Assembly (NCBI RefSeq): GCF_023715105.1
Contig: NZ_JAMBNO010000004.1
Location: 1 to 64,000, forward strand
Source of the DNA: Hydrogenophaga intermedia
Lineage (GTDB): Bacteria > Pseudomonadota > Gammaproteobacteria > Burkholderiales > Burkholderiaceae_C
Length of the DNA: 64,000 nt
Direction of reading: 5' to 3'
Part shown: in pieces, positions 7,635 through 15,877 of the stretch
How the letters are laid out: each line of letters starts with the position of its first letter
Numbering within the stretch: position 1 is the first letter of the stretch
Translations under genes and position numbers: made by a program
The notes under the pieces: generated by a model
What the model saw: only the letters and a program-made list of their open reading frames with translations
Told to the model about the DNA's origin: nothing
Databases searched by the model: none

Positions 7635-9313
7635 AGACGGACGACCGATCGTCCGGCGATGGCCTTGATGGGCTGCAGCGCAGCCTCTGTGGTCTGGCGA
7701 CGGGCTTACTGGGTCGGCCCCTGGCAGTTGCCGCTGCAGACGCCAGCGCGCCCGGCTTGCGCTCCATCATCACATCGCAACACCTGCTGCTGGGCCGGTC
7801 GTTGCCTGAGGCCGGAGGCCCGCTTGGATCGGCCTGCGCAGCCGCGGTTGCCCATGCGGTTGCTCATCTGTTGTTCTCTCCGTTGGCTCAGCCAGCCAGA
7901 TTGCTCAAGCCGATGAGTCAGGCGGTGGTGTCAGCCCTGGAGGACGCGCGGGTCGAGCAACTGCTGGCACGACGCTTCCCAGGTGTTCGGCGCTGGTTTT
8001 CCATCCACCGAGCACCGTTACCGCAGCCGGGTAACTTCAGCTTTGAAGCCCTCATTACCCGACTCGACTGGGTGCTGGCCGAGCCGCACCACGAGGACGA
8101 CAACTACTGGGTCAACAAGGCCAGGCGGTTGTTCCTTGAGGCCAACGAGCAGCATGGGCTGGAAGATCCAGCCGCGTTCCGTGCAGTGGCGTCGATCCTG
8201 GCCAATGACCTGGGGCAGATGCGAGTGCGATTTGACCCCCAGCACTATGTGGTGCCGTCCGCATACCGTGACGACAACAGTGTTCTATGGACATTCGATC
8301 GGCAGGAAGAAGAGCAGGAGCAGACGCTATCGGTTTCGCAGGCAGCCAGGGCATTGCCTAGCGTGGACCGTGTTCCACAAAGTGCTGAAGGTCCGTCATC
8401 CATCCAGGAAGAAATCGAGCTTGGGCGTTACTCCCATCCGGAGTGGCACCATCGGTTGGCCCTGTGGCGCCGTGACTGGTGCACCGTAGTGGAGAAGCTG
8501 CCTGCGGCGTCGCTGGCTGGCGCAGCCTCTAGCCATCGGGCTTGGTGGTCGCGTGAAGCGCCTCTGTCGATCCAACGGCTCAGGCGTCTGAGCCGCCGGC
8601 AACGGCTCAGGCGCCAGTGGGAAGGAGACGACATCGACCTCAATGCCGCTATTGATGTGATGGTCGACAGAAGGGCGTTGCTCCAGCCCGAGCCTCGGCT
8701 TTTCATGCGCCCGGGTCGTGAGAGCACGACGTCGAGCATTCTGATCCTGCTGGACCTCTCGGAATCCACCAATGACCTCTCGACGGTGACCGGGCGATCC
8801 CTGTTGGATCTGGAAAAACAGGCTGCGTGGATGCTCGCCCAGGCCACCGGCCACACGGCTGACCGGATTGCCATCCATGGATTCCTGTCCAACACCCGAT
8901 CGGAGGTGAGTTACTACCGGCTGCTGGACTGGGATCAGCCGGTCGATGAGCTGGCCTGCAGCCGGGTGATGTCGGTGAGTGCGCGTCACTCCACGCGTCT
9001 GGGTGCAGCGCTTCGGCAGGCCACCACTCACCTGCAGGTCGAGTCGGGCCGCTACCGCGGCATCCTGGTCGTCACCGATGGGGAGCCTGCCGATGTCGAT
9101 GTCTTCGAGCCGGATTACCTGGTCGAGGACGCACGAATGGCGGTTCAGCAGGCCCAACGCCTGGGTATTCGAACCTTCTGCCTCGCCGTCGATCCCAAGG
9201 CCGATCGCTACGTCCGGCGCATCTTTGGCTGGCGCGACTACGGAATCGCCGATGACCCGCACCAGCTTCCAGTACAGTTACAGCGAGCCTACGTCAGGCT
9301 GGCCGCTGGATGA
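7631..9313 (+). CDS. VWA-domain protein, CbbO/NorD-like partner of the AAA+ ATPase
   Basis: A 560-residue soluble protein, overlapping the ATPase gene by ATGA, so the two are made together. The last third is a von Willebrand A domain: the metal site motif Asp375-x-Ser-x-Ser (LLDLSES), a Thr-rich middle (residues about 440-455) and TDGEPADVD near 490. The N-terminal 350 residues are helical and charged with little similarity that I can name; NorD/CbbO proteins share this plan. In rubisco activation the VWA subunit bridges the ATPase and the client by its metal site. Its client here is unknown. About 100 bp follow before amiC, containing three CTGTCTTC-like repeats. Confidence 0.85.
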   Translation: MKTDDRSSGDGLDGLQRSLCGLATGLLGRPLAVAAADASAPGLRSIITSQHLLLGRSLPEAGGPLGSACAAAVAHAVAHLLFSPLAQPARLLKPMSQAVVSALEDARVEQLLARRFPGVRRWFSIHRAPLPQPGNFSFEALITRLDWVLAEPHHEDDNYWVNKARRLFLEANEQHGLEDPAAFRAVASILANDLGQMRVRFDPQHYVVPSAYRDDNSVLWTFDRQEEEQEQTLSVSQAARALPSVDRVPQSAEGPSSIQEEIELGRYSHPEWHHRLALWRRDWCTVVEKLPAASLAGAASSHRAWWSREAPLSIQRLRRLSRRQRLRRQWEGDDIDLNAAIDVMVDRRALLQPEPRLFMRPGRESTTSSILILLDLSESTNDLSTVTGRSLLDLEKQAAWMLAQATGHTADRIAIHGFLSNTRSEVSYYRLLDWDQPVDELACSRVMSVSARHSTRLGAALRQATTHLQVESGRYRGILVVTDGEPADVDVFEPDYLVEDARMAVQQAQRLGIRTFCLAVDPKADRYVRRIFGWRDYGIADDPHQLPVQLQRAYVRLAAG

Positions 9314-9415
9314 CAACTGTCTTCCATCAACCACCTGACGATTGACCCAGCGCATGCCTTTGAATCGATCCACGCTCCATCAGCCAGCTGTCTTCAGCTG
9401 TCTCCCGCTGTCTTC

Positions 9416-10585
9416 ATGTCCGAGGTCCGCATGATTGAGCGAGATCCGGTACGTGTGGGTGTGCTTTTCTCCGAAACTGGGGTGACCTCCACTATCGGGT
9501 TGTCCCAGCTGCATGGTGCCTTGCTGGCCATCGATGAGATCAATGAGGCGGGCGGTATCCATGGCCGGGAGTTGGTGCCGGTCCAGTACGACCCCCAATC
9601 CAATCCGCTGCGCTATGCACAGCTGGCCGAGCAGCTGATCCTGCACGACAAGGTCAATGTGATCTTTGGTTGCTACATGTCTAGCAGCCGTAAGGCCGTC
9701 ATTCCCATCATCGAGAAGTGGAACAAGCTTCTGTTCTACCCCACCTTGTACGAGGGATTTGAGTACTCGGCCAACGTGATTTACACCGGGGCGGCCCCCA
9801 ACCAGAACAGCGTGCAGCTCGCCGAGTTCATGACCGCCAACTTCGGCGCACGGGTCTACCTGATTGGCTCGGATTACATCTATCCCTACGAATCCAACCG
9901 GATCATGGGTGAGTTGGTGCTGCAGCGTCAGGGCAGCGAAAAACTAGCCGAGCGTTATGTGGCGCTGGATGCGACCGAGAAGGACTTCGCTGAGATCATG
10001 GTCGACATTCGCCAGAAGCGACCTGACTTCATCTTCTCCACGGTGGTGGGCGACTCGACGGCAGCGCTCTATCGCGCATACGCCGACGCCGGATTCGACC
10101 CCAAGGTGATGCCCATAGGCAGCCTCACCACGTCGGAGGCTGAGGTCTCTCAGATGGAGCGGGGCCTGGCAACAGGACACTACACATCGGCGCCGTATTT
10201 CCAGTCGATCGATTCGGCTGCGAACCAGCGTTGTCTGAACAACCTGCGTCGGCGGTTTGGGGAGTGTTGTGTTCCCAATCTCTGCTGGGAGGCGTCGTAT
10301 TTTCAGATGCACATTTTTGCCAACGCGATACGTCAATCAGGGAGTGACGAGATCTCTGAGCTGATGCCTCACGTGCTGGGCAGCGAATTCGACGCTCCGC
10401 AAGGTCGGGTGAAGATCGATCCTACGAATCATCACACTTGTCTCTACCCTCGAATCGGCAGAGTCAATCCTGAGGGGCAGTTCACCATCGTTCGACAAGC
10501 CCGGCGATCGGTGTATCCCGATCCCTACCTGGTCACCCATTCGCTGGGCGATTGGGCAGCTCGGCTGGATGCTCTGGAGTACTGA
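9416..10585 (+). CDS. amiC: Amide-sensing negative regulator AmiC
   Basis: A 389-residue binding-protein fold without a signal peptide, therefore cytoplasmic. It matches Pseudomonas AmiC along its length: LFSETGVT near the start, GCYMSSSRKAV, YPTLYEGFEYS, GSDYIYP, STVVG, SLTTSEAEV, and the C-terminal YPDPY...DW segment. AmiC binds AmiR and silences it until an amide is bound. ATG 9416 is used; ATG 9431 is a possible shorter start. The stop overlaps the amiR start by one base (TGATG), as expected for a complex made in fixed ratio. It is paralogous to the exported binding protein at the head of the operon. Confidence 0.93.
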   Translation: MSEVRMIERDPVRVGVLFSETGVTSTIGLSQLHGALLAIDEINEAGGIHGRELVPVQYDPQSNPLRYAQLAEQLILHDKVNVIFGCYMSSSRKAVIPIIEKWNKLLFYPTLYEGFEYSANVIYTGAAPNQNSVQLAEFMTANFGARVYLIGSDYIYPYESNRIMGELVLQRQGSEKLAERYVALDATEKDFAEIMVDIRQKRPDFIFSTVVGDSTAALYRAYADAGFDPKVMPIGSLTTSEAEVSQMERGLATGHYTSAPYFQSIDSAANQRCLNNLRRRFGECCVPNLCWEASYFQMHIFANAIRQSGSDEISELMPHVLGSEFDAPQGRVKIDPTNHHTCLYPRIGRVNPEGQFTIVRQARRSVYPDPYLVTHSLGDWAARLDALEY

Positions 10586-11238
10586 TGGCAGACCGTCCGG
10601 AGCACCGACCACCGCTGCGGGCTACTCCGCAGCAGCTCAAGGAGCTTCGCACGCTGACGGTCGCGGTCATTCACCCGGACGATGCCGACGGCAAACAGCT
10701 CACCCAGCAGCTACAGCGTATTGGCTGCAAAGTGCAGGCCTTCTGGCCGCCTGCCCAGTCGGTCGGCAAGGATGTCGATGTCGTGTTTGTTGCAGTGCGG
10801 CCTGACATCCTCAACCTCAACATGGACTGGGCCCATGCGGAAGATGCGCCTACCGTGATAGCTGTAGTGAACTACGAGAATCCCACCATCGTCGAAGTGG
10901 TGCTCGGTCTGCAGGCCAAGGCCGTCCTGCCCTCGCCAGTTCGTTCCTTCGGGCTGCTGTCCACGCTAGTCCTGGCCCGCGAAAGCCACAAGGTGGCCAG
11001 GACTTTGGCCCGTCGCCTAAAGAAGGTGGAGGCCAAGCTGCTGGGCGTCAGGCACATTGCAGATGCCAAGGCCATCCTCATGAAGACGCACCAGGTGTCA
11101 GAGACAGAGGCGTATGACTTGATCCGGGATCAGGCGATGACCAAGCGCACAACCACCGAGGAGGTAGCCATGGCGATCGTCGAGGCGCACGAGCTGCTCT
11201 CTCTGGCGGTGTCGCCGAAGCCGCGACCAGGCGGCTGA
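10585..11238 (+). CDS. amiR: ANTAR-domain antitermination regulator AmiR
   Basis: A 217-residue protein with an N-terminal receiver-like fold (residues about 25-140) lacking an obvious phospho-acceptor aspartate, then a coiled-coil linker and an ANTAR RNA-binding domain (about 150-205, KAILMKTHQVSETEAYDLIR). This is the AmiR architecture: activity is controlled by AmiC binding rather than phosphorylation. The target is inferred to be the terminator leader at 737-860, so the last gene of the operon would control read-through into the whole operon. An unrelated IS remnant begins about 30 bp after the stop. Confidence 0.93.
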   Translation: MADRPEHRPPLRATPQQLKELRTLTVAVIHPDDADGKQLTQQLQRIGCKVQAFWPPAQSVGKDVDVVFVAVRPDILNLNMDWAHAEDAPTVIAVVNYENPTIVEVVLGLQAKAVLPSPVRSFGLLSTLVLARESHKVARTLARRLKKVEAKLLGVRHIADAKAILMKTHQVSETEAYDLIRDQAMTKRTTTEEVAMAIVEAHELLSLAVSPKPRPGG

Positions 11239-11276
11239 ATCCTCGCAGCGTCCAGTCCGCATCGGTCTAGGGCCTG

Positions 11277-11807
11277 TTAACACATCCTCAGCCCATCAGC
11301 GACGAGCACGAAGCTGATGAAGCCCAGGAACATGAGGTCGAGCTTCTCGAACCGCGAGAAGATACGGCGATAGCCTTTGAGCCGACGGAACAAGCGCTCG
11401 ACCTCATTGCGACGCTTGTACATCTCGCGGTCGTACTCCCAAGGTTCGATCCGCGTCTTCATTGGCGGTACCACCGGAATGAAACCCAGATCCAGTGCCA
11501 GCTGCCGTGTCTCGTTGCCTTCGTACGCACCTAGGGCCTGCAGATCAGCGCACATCTGCTTGAGGGTGCGCCGCTGCTTGCGCGAGCGTGTGGACTCGGT
11601 CTTGAGCCAGGCGGCCAGCTTGGCGGCAAAAGGGTCGAGCTTGCTCACGCTGCGCCGCCCGGCGTACCGGGGCTCGACCGTCTCGGCGCGAAGGTACTTG
11701 CGGATCGTGTTGCGAGACAGGCCGCTGCGGCGGGAGATCTCGCGGATGGACAACTGCTCTCGCAGCGCCCACCGCCTGATGACACTCAGTGTTGCCACGT
11801 CTATCAC
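11277..11807 (-). pseudogene. Chimeric transposase remnant (IstA N-terminus fused to IS5-family C-terminus)
   Basis: The 176-residue open frame (GTG start) begins as IstA of IS21 (IREISRRSGLSRNTIRKYL helix-turn-helix, then RKQRRTLKQMCADLQALG). At about residue 91 it becomes the tail of an IS427-group transposase (MKTRIEPWEYDREMYKRRN, then VERLFRRLKGYRRIFSRF). The DDE aspartates of IS5 and the rve domain of IstA are both missing. It probably arose by insertion of the IS5-type element into istA followed by deletion. The DNA-binding domain of IstA is intact, so a residual binding role is conceivable but unproven. Confidence 0.75.
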
Positions 11808-11854
11808 TCCTCATCTCCTGCTGCACACAAAAGCAGCAGGCTAGGGTTAGTACG

Positions 11855-11911
11855 TGGGTCAGTTCTGGATGGAAATCCCCTGACTTACTGGGTCACTTCT
11901 GGGTGGAAATC
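11855..11911. repeat. IS21-type multiple end repeats (two 23-bp copies)
   Basis: Two 23-base copies at 11855-11877 and 11889-11911 have a 34-bp period and differ at two positions; both read TGGGTCA/CTTCTGG/GTGGAAATC in outline. Repeated ends that bind the IstA transposase are typical of IS21. Confidence 0.8.
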
Positions 11912-11915
11912 AACA

Positions 11916-12358
11916 GCGAGATCTCGCGGTTCAGGGCCATTGCGGTCGGAACGTGAGGCCGATGGCTGGAGCCATTACTCATGTGGCGAGCAGCTCAGGT
12001 ACTTCCCGTCGGCGGTGCCCGAGTGTCGGCATTGCGTCGGGACTTTGAACGACTCTTTATGGCCGATTGCGGAAGTCTAGCCATCGCCGAGCCAACGGCG
12101 AGCAGGCGATCTAGCGGTATCGAGGATGAACGACCGCAACGTGGCGTAGAGCGAACATCCAGCGCTGCAGGTCGACCGGCCGCAACCGCTGCATAGCCGC
12201 CCCTATGGGGTACTCAGGCACAGCAGCAAGGCAAGCCTGACATGCCTCTGCTCCCTAACGCCCCCTTCTAGTACCTGGGGAGAAGTCCATCAACCGGTGT
12301 GGTGGCTAGATCGCGTCAGATGCCCAACGGTCGCAAGGCCCGAGGTCTCAATCTGTGA
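11916..12358. other. Non-coding stretch between IS remnant and tRNA-fMet terminator
   Basis: I see no credible gene. A plus-strand open frame (11981-12196) has no ribosome site or recognisable sequence. A segment around 12055-12080 (ATGGCCGATTGCGGA) resembles intergenic sequence that recurs in this bacterial group, and a similar GGCCGATACGCG segment occurs at 35238-35249. The stretch may be scar sequence at the edge of an acquired region. Confidence 0.4.
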
Positions 12359-12397
12359 GGGCTACAGATGGGCTATGAATGGGCTACAGATGGGCTA
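12359..12397. repeat. Tandem 17-bp repeat next to the tRNA-fMet terminator
   Basis: GGGCTACAGATGGGCTA occurs at 12359-12375 and again, identical, at 12381-12397 (22-bp period). Four copies of the core GGGCTA result. It lies just outside the tRNA terminator, where integration-related sequences of elements targeting the tRNA 3' end are often found; no integrase is present. Confidence 0.75.
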
Positions 12398-12401
12398 AAA
12401 C

Positions 12402-12427
12402 AAAAAGGCCCTCGTTTCCGAGGGCCT
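12402..12427 (-). terminator. Intrinsic terminator after tRNA-fMet (end of the ribosomal operon)
   Basis: On the minus strand AGGCCCTCG (12427-12419) pairs with CGAGGGCCT (12414-12406) around a GAAA loop, followed by five T. It ends transcription coming through rplQ and the tRNA gene. Confidence 0.9.
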
Positions 12428-12454
12428 CATTGACAAGCAAGTGCTTGATTTTGT

Positions 12455-12531
<77 letters not shown>

Positions 12532-12542
12532 TCAAGCCTTAA

Positions 12543-12551
12543 ATTATATCA
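12543..12551 (-). promoter_or_regulatory. Candidate extended -10 promoter for tRNA-fMet, overlapping the rplQ stop codon
   Basis: On the minus strand the rplQ stop TGA (12551-12549) is followed at once by a perfect TATAAT (12548-12543), giving TGATATAAT, the extended -10 form TGnTATAAT. The tRNA 5' end is 11 bases downstream of the hexamer. No good -35 hexamer is present at 16-18 bp, which is tolerated by extended -10 promoters. Confidence 0.65.
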
Positions 12552-12944
12552 CGCTTTGTCTGCTTCACCGGCCTCGGCCGCCGGCTCGGCGCGGTCGACC
12601 AGCTCGACCAGAGCCATGGGGGCGTTGTCGCCCACGCGGAAGCCCATCTTCAGGATGCGGGTGTAGCCACCCGGTCGCGCCTTGAAGCGCGGGCCCAGTT
12701 CGTCGAACAGCTTGACCACCACATCGCGGTCGCGCAGGCGGTTGAATGCCAGGCGGCGGTTGGCCACGGTGGCTTCCTTGGCCAGGGTGATCATGGGTTC
12801 GACGACGCGGCGCAATTCCTTGGCTTTGGGCAGCGTGGTCTTGATGACTTCGTGCGTGAGCAGCGAGTTCATCATGTTGCGCAGCATCGCCTGGCGGTGC
12901 TCGCTGGTGCGGTTGAGTTTGCGAAGTCCGTGTCCGTGACGCAT
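12549..12944 (-). CDS. rplQ: Ribosomal protein bL17
   Basis: A 131-residue 50S subunit protein beginning [20 protein letters not shown], the family hallmark, with an acidic Ala/Glu-rich tail. Last protein gene of the alpha operon, about 90 bp after rpoA. No oddities apart from the promoter embedded in its stop codon. Confidence 0.98.
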   Translation of the reverse strand: MRHGHGLRKLNRTSEHRQAMLRNMMNSLLTHEVIKTTLPKAKELRRVVEPMITLAKEATVANRRLAFNRLRDRDVVVKLFDELGPRFKARPGGYTRILKMGFRVGDNAPMALVELVDRAEPAAEAGEADKA

Positions 12945-13033
12945 GGTGTTTCCTTTCCGTCTTTTGCCGCCGGCCGGATCAGGTACCGGCGGTTCGTCAT
13001 GGTCTGGCCCGAAGGCTCAGGGTTGAAAAACGA

Positions 13034-14017
13034 TCAGTGCTTGTCGAGGCCAGCGGGCGGCCAGTTCTCGAGCTTCATGCCCAGCGTGAGACCACGCGAG
13101 GCCAGCACTTCCTTGATTTCGTTGAGCGACTTGCGGCCCAGGTTCGGGGTCTTGAGCAGCTCGTTCTCGGTGCGCTGGATCAGATCACCGATGTAGTAGA
13201 TGTTCTCGGCCTTGAGGCAGTTGGCCGAGCGCACGGTGAGCTCGAGCTCATCGACCGGGCGCAGCAGGATCGGATCAAACTGCTGCGAGCTGCGCTGTTG
13301 CGGCGCTTCAGCGAACAGTTCGGCGCCTTCGAGTTGCGCGAACACGGCCAGTTGCTCGACCAGGATCTTGGCAGAGGCGCGAACGGCCTCTTCCGGACCG
13401 ATCGAACCGTTGGTTTCGATCTCGAGAACCAGCTTGTCGAGGTCGGTGCGCTGCTCGACGCGGGCGCTCTCGACTGTGTAGCTCACGCGCTTGACGGGCG
13501 AGAACGAGGCGTCGAGAACGATGCGGCCGATGGAGCGACCGGCGTCGTCGCCGCGGCGCAGGGTGCCGGGCACGTAACCGCGCCCTTTCTCGACCTTGAT
13601 CTGCATGTCCAGCTTGGCGCCGGCAGACAGCGTGGCGATGACGTGACCCGGATTGACGATCTCGACGTCATGCGGCGTCTGGATGTCGGCCGCGGTCACG
13701 ACGCCTTCGCCATCCTTGCGCAGGCTGAGCGTGACTTCATCGCGGTTGTGGAGCTTGAACACCACGCCCTTGAGGTTGAGCAACAGGTTGACGACGTCTT
13801 CCTGCACGCCATCGATGGAGGAGTACTCGTGCACCACACCGGCGATCGTCACTTCGGTTGGCGCGTGGCCCACCATGGACGACAGCAGCACGCGGCGCAG
13901 CGCATTGCCCAGGGTGTGTCCGTAGCCGCGCTCGAAGGGTTCGAGGGTGACCTTGGCGCGATTGGTCGAGATTTGCTCGACGTTGATGGACTTGGGCTTG
14001 AGCAGATTGTTGAGCAT
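13034..14017 (-). CDS. rpoA: RNA polymerase alpha subunit
   Basis: A 327-residue subunit, normal length. The N-terminal dimerisation domain ([19 protein letters not shown]) assembles the polymerase core; the C-terminal domain (from about residue 245; [19 protein letters not shown]) contacts UP elements and activators. Located between rpsD and rplQ as in all proteobacterial alpha operons. Confidence 0.98.
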   Translation of the reverse strand: MLNNLLKPKSINVEQISTNRAKVTLEPFERGYGHTLGNALRRVLLSSMVGHAPTEVTIAGVVHEYSSIDGVQEDVVNLLLNLKGVVFKLHNRDEVTLSLRKDGEGVVTAADIQTPHDVEIVNPGHVIATLSAGAKLDMQIKVEKGRGYVPGTLRRGDDAGRSIGRIVLDASFSPVKRVSYTVESARVEQRTDLDKLVLEIETNGSIGPEEAVRASAKILVEQLAVFAQLEGAELFAEAPQQRSSQQFDPILLRPVDELELTVRSANCLKAENIYYIGDLIQRTENELLKTPNLGRKSLNEIKEVLASRGLTLGMKLENWPPAGLDKH

Positions 14018-14120
14018 TCAGACTTCCTTCAGGACCCTCGGCTCGTTACACCGATAAGGCAGACGGAGCATGGAATGACCCGGCCATCGCGGCGCGTGCC
14101 GCGGCGACCGGGGACGAGGA

Positions 14121-14744
14121 TTAACGCGAATACAGTTCGACGATGAGCGACTCGTTGATGTCCGAGCCAAACTCGTCGCGGTCCGGGGTCTTCTTGAAGA
14201 CGCCTTCGGCCTTGTCGACCGAGACCTCGACCCAGCCGGGGAAGCCGATCTGCTTGGCCAGTTCGAGCGCTTCGATCACGCGGGCCTGCTTCTTCGACTT
14301 CTCACGCACGGCAACCACGTCGCCGGCCTTGACCAGGAAGGACGGAATGTTGACCGGTTGACCGTTCACCGTGATGGCCTTGTGCGAAACCATCTGGCGC
14401 GCTTCGGCGCGGGTGGAAGCAAAGCCCATGCGGAAGACAACGTTGTCCAGACGCGATTCCAGCAGGAACAGCAGGTTGGCGCCGGTGTTGCCGCGGCGGC
14501 GATCGGCCTCGGCGAAGTAGCGGCGGAACTGGCGCTCCAGCACGCCATAAGTGCGCTTGACCTTCTGCTTCTCGCGCAGCTGCACGCCGAAGTCAGAGGT
14601 GCGCTGGCCCGAGGTACGACCGTGCTGGCCGGGCTTGGAGTCGAACTTGGCCTTGTCGCTGATGGAGCGGCGCGCGCTCTTGAGCAACAGGTCGCTGGCT
14701 TCGCGACGGGAGAGTTTGGCCTTGGGGCCGAGATAACGTGCCAC
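14121..14744 (-). CDS. rpsD: Ribosomal protein uS4
   Basis: A 207-residue 30S assembly protein with an S4 RNA-binding domain (residues about 98-160; [20 protein letters not shown]). S4 is the classical autoregulator of the alpha operon. Here its gene is preceded by a 165-bp gap with stem-loops, described separately. Confidence 0.98.
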   Translation of the reverse strand: MARYLGPKAKLSRREASDLLLKSARRSISDKAKFDSKPGQHGRTSGQRTSDFGVQLREKQKVKRTYGVLERQFRRYFAEADRRRGNTGANLLFLLESRLDNVVFRMGFASTRAEARQMVSHKAITVNGQPVNIPSFLVKAGDVVAVREKSKKQARVIEALELAKQIGFPGWVEVSVDKAEGVFKKTPDRDEFGSDINESLIVELYSR

Positions 14745-14766
14745 GTTGGTGTCCTTGTGATGTCTG

Positions 14767-14855
14767 CCGCAGCCGGTTTGCTGCGGGAGCCACCCGCGAT
14801 GGCGGGGGCGGTGGGCTTAGCAAAAATGCCACCGAAGCAACAACGCTGCGGTGGC
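14767..14855 (-). promoter_or_regulatory. Structured rpsK-rpsD spacer with terminator-like hairpin
   Basis: On the minus strand GCCACCG (14855-14849) pairs with CGGTGGC (14834-14828), followed by ATTTTTG, an attenuator-like hairpin inside the alpha operon. Nearer rpsD, CCGCAGC (14786-14780) pairs with GCTGCGG (14773-14767) just before the AAGGAC ribosome site. S4-dependent or rate-setting control of rpsD-rpoA-rplQ is an inference. Confidence 0.6.
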
Positions 14856-14909
14856 GGCTCGAAAAACCCGGCATTCTACCGCGAACGCGGCGAACCTCCG
14901 GGTTGATGA

Positions 14910-15314
14910 TCAGATGCGGCGGCGCTTCTGCGGACGGCAGCCGTTGTGCGGCACCGGCGTCACGTCGGAGATCGACGTGATGCGGATGCCCAGGGCACCC
15001 AGGGCACGCACCGACGACTCACGACCCGGGCCGGGGCCCTTGATTTCGACGTCCAGGTTCTTGATGCCTTGCTCGATGGCGGCGCGGCCGGCCACTTCGG
15101 AGGCCACCTGGGCGGCGAACGGGGTCGATTTGCGCGAACCCTTGAAGCCCTGCCCACCCGACGAAGCCCACGACAGCGCGTTGCCCTGGCGATCGGTGAT
15201 GGTGATGATGGTGTTGTTGAACGACGCGTGCACGTGCGCAATGCCGTCCGCAATGTTCTTGCGGACCTTCTTGCGAACGCGGGCAGCGGCGCTGCTGGCG
15301 GGAGACTTGGCCAT
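14910..15314 (-). CDS. rpsK: Ribosomal protein uS11
   Basis: A 134-residue 30S platform protein; segments [19 protein letters not shown] and the C-terminal [17 protein letters not shown] are diagnostic. Follows rpsM by 18 bp. Confidence 0.98.
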   Translation of the reverse strand: MAKSPASSAAARVRKKVRKNIADGIAHVHASFNNTIITITDRQGNALSWASSGGQGFKGSRKSTPFAAQVASEVAGRAAIEQGIKNLDVEIKGPGPGRESSVRALGALGIRITSISDVTPVPHNGCRPQKRRRI

Positions 15315-15332
15315 GGTTTTCCTTCGAACCGA

Positions 15333-15698
15333 TTACTTCTTCAGCGACTGAGCAGCCTTGCGCGGGCCCTTGCGGGTGCGGGCATTGGTCTTCGTGCGCT
15401 GACCGCGCACGGGCAGGCCGCGGCGATGACGGAAACCGCGGTAGCAGCCGATGTCCATCAAACGCTTGATGTTCATCGTGGTCTCGCGGCGCAGATCACC
15501 TTCGATCGTGAAGGTGTTGACCTGGTCACGCACCTTCTCGAGCTCGGCGTCGCTCAGATCCTTGATCTTCTTGCTGTAAGCAATGCCGCAAGCGTCGCAG
15601 ATCTGGCGAGCGCGGGTGCGGCCGATCCCGAAGATGGCGGTCAGACCGATCTCGGCGTGCTTGTGCGGCGGAATGTTGATGCCTGCAATACGGGCCAT
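15333..15698 (-). CDS. rpsM: Ribosomal protein uS13
   Basis: A 121-residue 30S head protein ([21 protein letters not shown]-terminal [17 protein letters not shown]) that contacts tRNA and the 50S bridge. First long gene of the alpha part of the cluster, 22 bp after rpmJ. Confidence 0.98.
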   Translation of the reverse strand: MARIAGINIPPHKHAEIGLTAIFGIGRTRARQICDACGIAYSKKIKDLSDAELEKVRDQVNTFTIEGDLRRETTMNIKRLMDIGCYRGFRHRRGLPVRGQRTKTNARTRKGPRKAAQSLKK

Positions 15699-15720
15699 GT
15701 GAATCCTCTTACGAAATCGA

Positions 15721-15834
15721 TCAGCCTTGACGCTGCTTGTGGCGGGGATCGGTGCAGATCACGCGCACGATGCCGTGGCGCTTGATGATCTTGCAGTTGC
15801 GGCACATCTTCTTCACAGAAGCCGAAACTCTCAT
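15721..15834 (-). CDS. rpmJ: Ribosomal protein bL36
   Basis: A 37-residue protein, [20 protein letters not shown] then [16 protein letters not shown]. Three Cys and one His (CxxC, C, H) form the zinc ribbon, so this is the zinc-binding C+ paralogue. It lies between infA and rpsM. Confidence 0.97.
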   Translation of the reverse strand: MRVSASVKKMCRNCKIIKRHGIVRVICTDPRHKQRQG

Positions 15835-15877
15835 TTGTCTTCTCCTAGAAATCCAGTAAACGTTCAGGTCGTGCGCT

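Larger units (their letters stand above)
11270..11915 (-). mobile_element. Composite remnant: IS21-family left end with istA 5' part joined to an IS5-family (IS427-like) right end
   Basis: From the right, read on the minus strand, the sequence starts TGTTGATTTCCACCCAGAAG, an IS21-type terminus, with two copies of the multiple end repeat, then the istA 5' part. At about 11535 it changes, in frame, to the C-terminus of an IS5/IS427-type transposase, ending in a GGCCTGTTAACA-type terminus at 11271-11282 beside CTAG. No istB and no IS5 catalytic N-terminus remain, so neither element can move by itself. Confidence 0.75.

Noticed and set aside
6828..9313. Naming the pair norQ/norD or cbbQ/cbbO
   Set aside because: No nitric oxide reductase or rubisco genes are present; only the protein classes can be supported.
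11981..12196. 71-codon plus-strand open frame between IS remnant and tRNA
   Set aside because: No ribosome site, no recognisable sequence and located in scar-like DNA.
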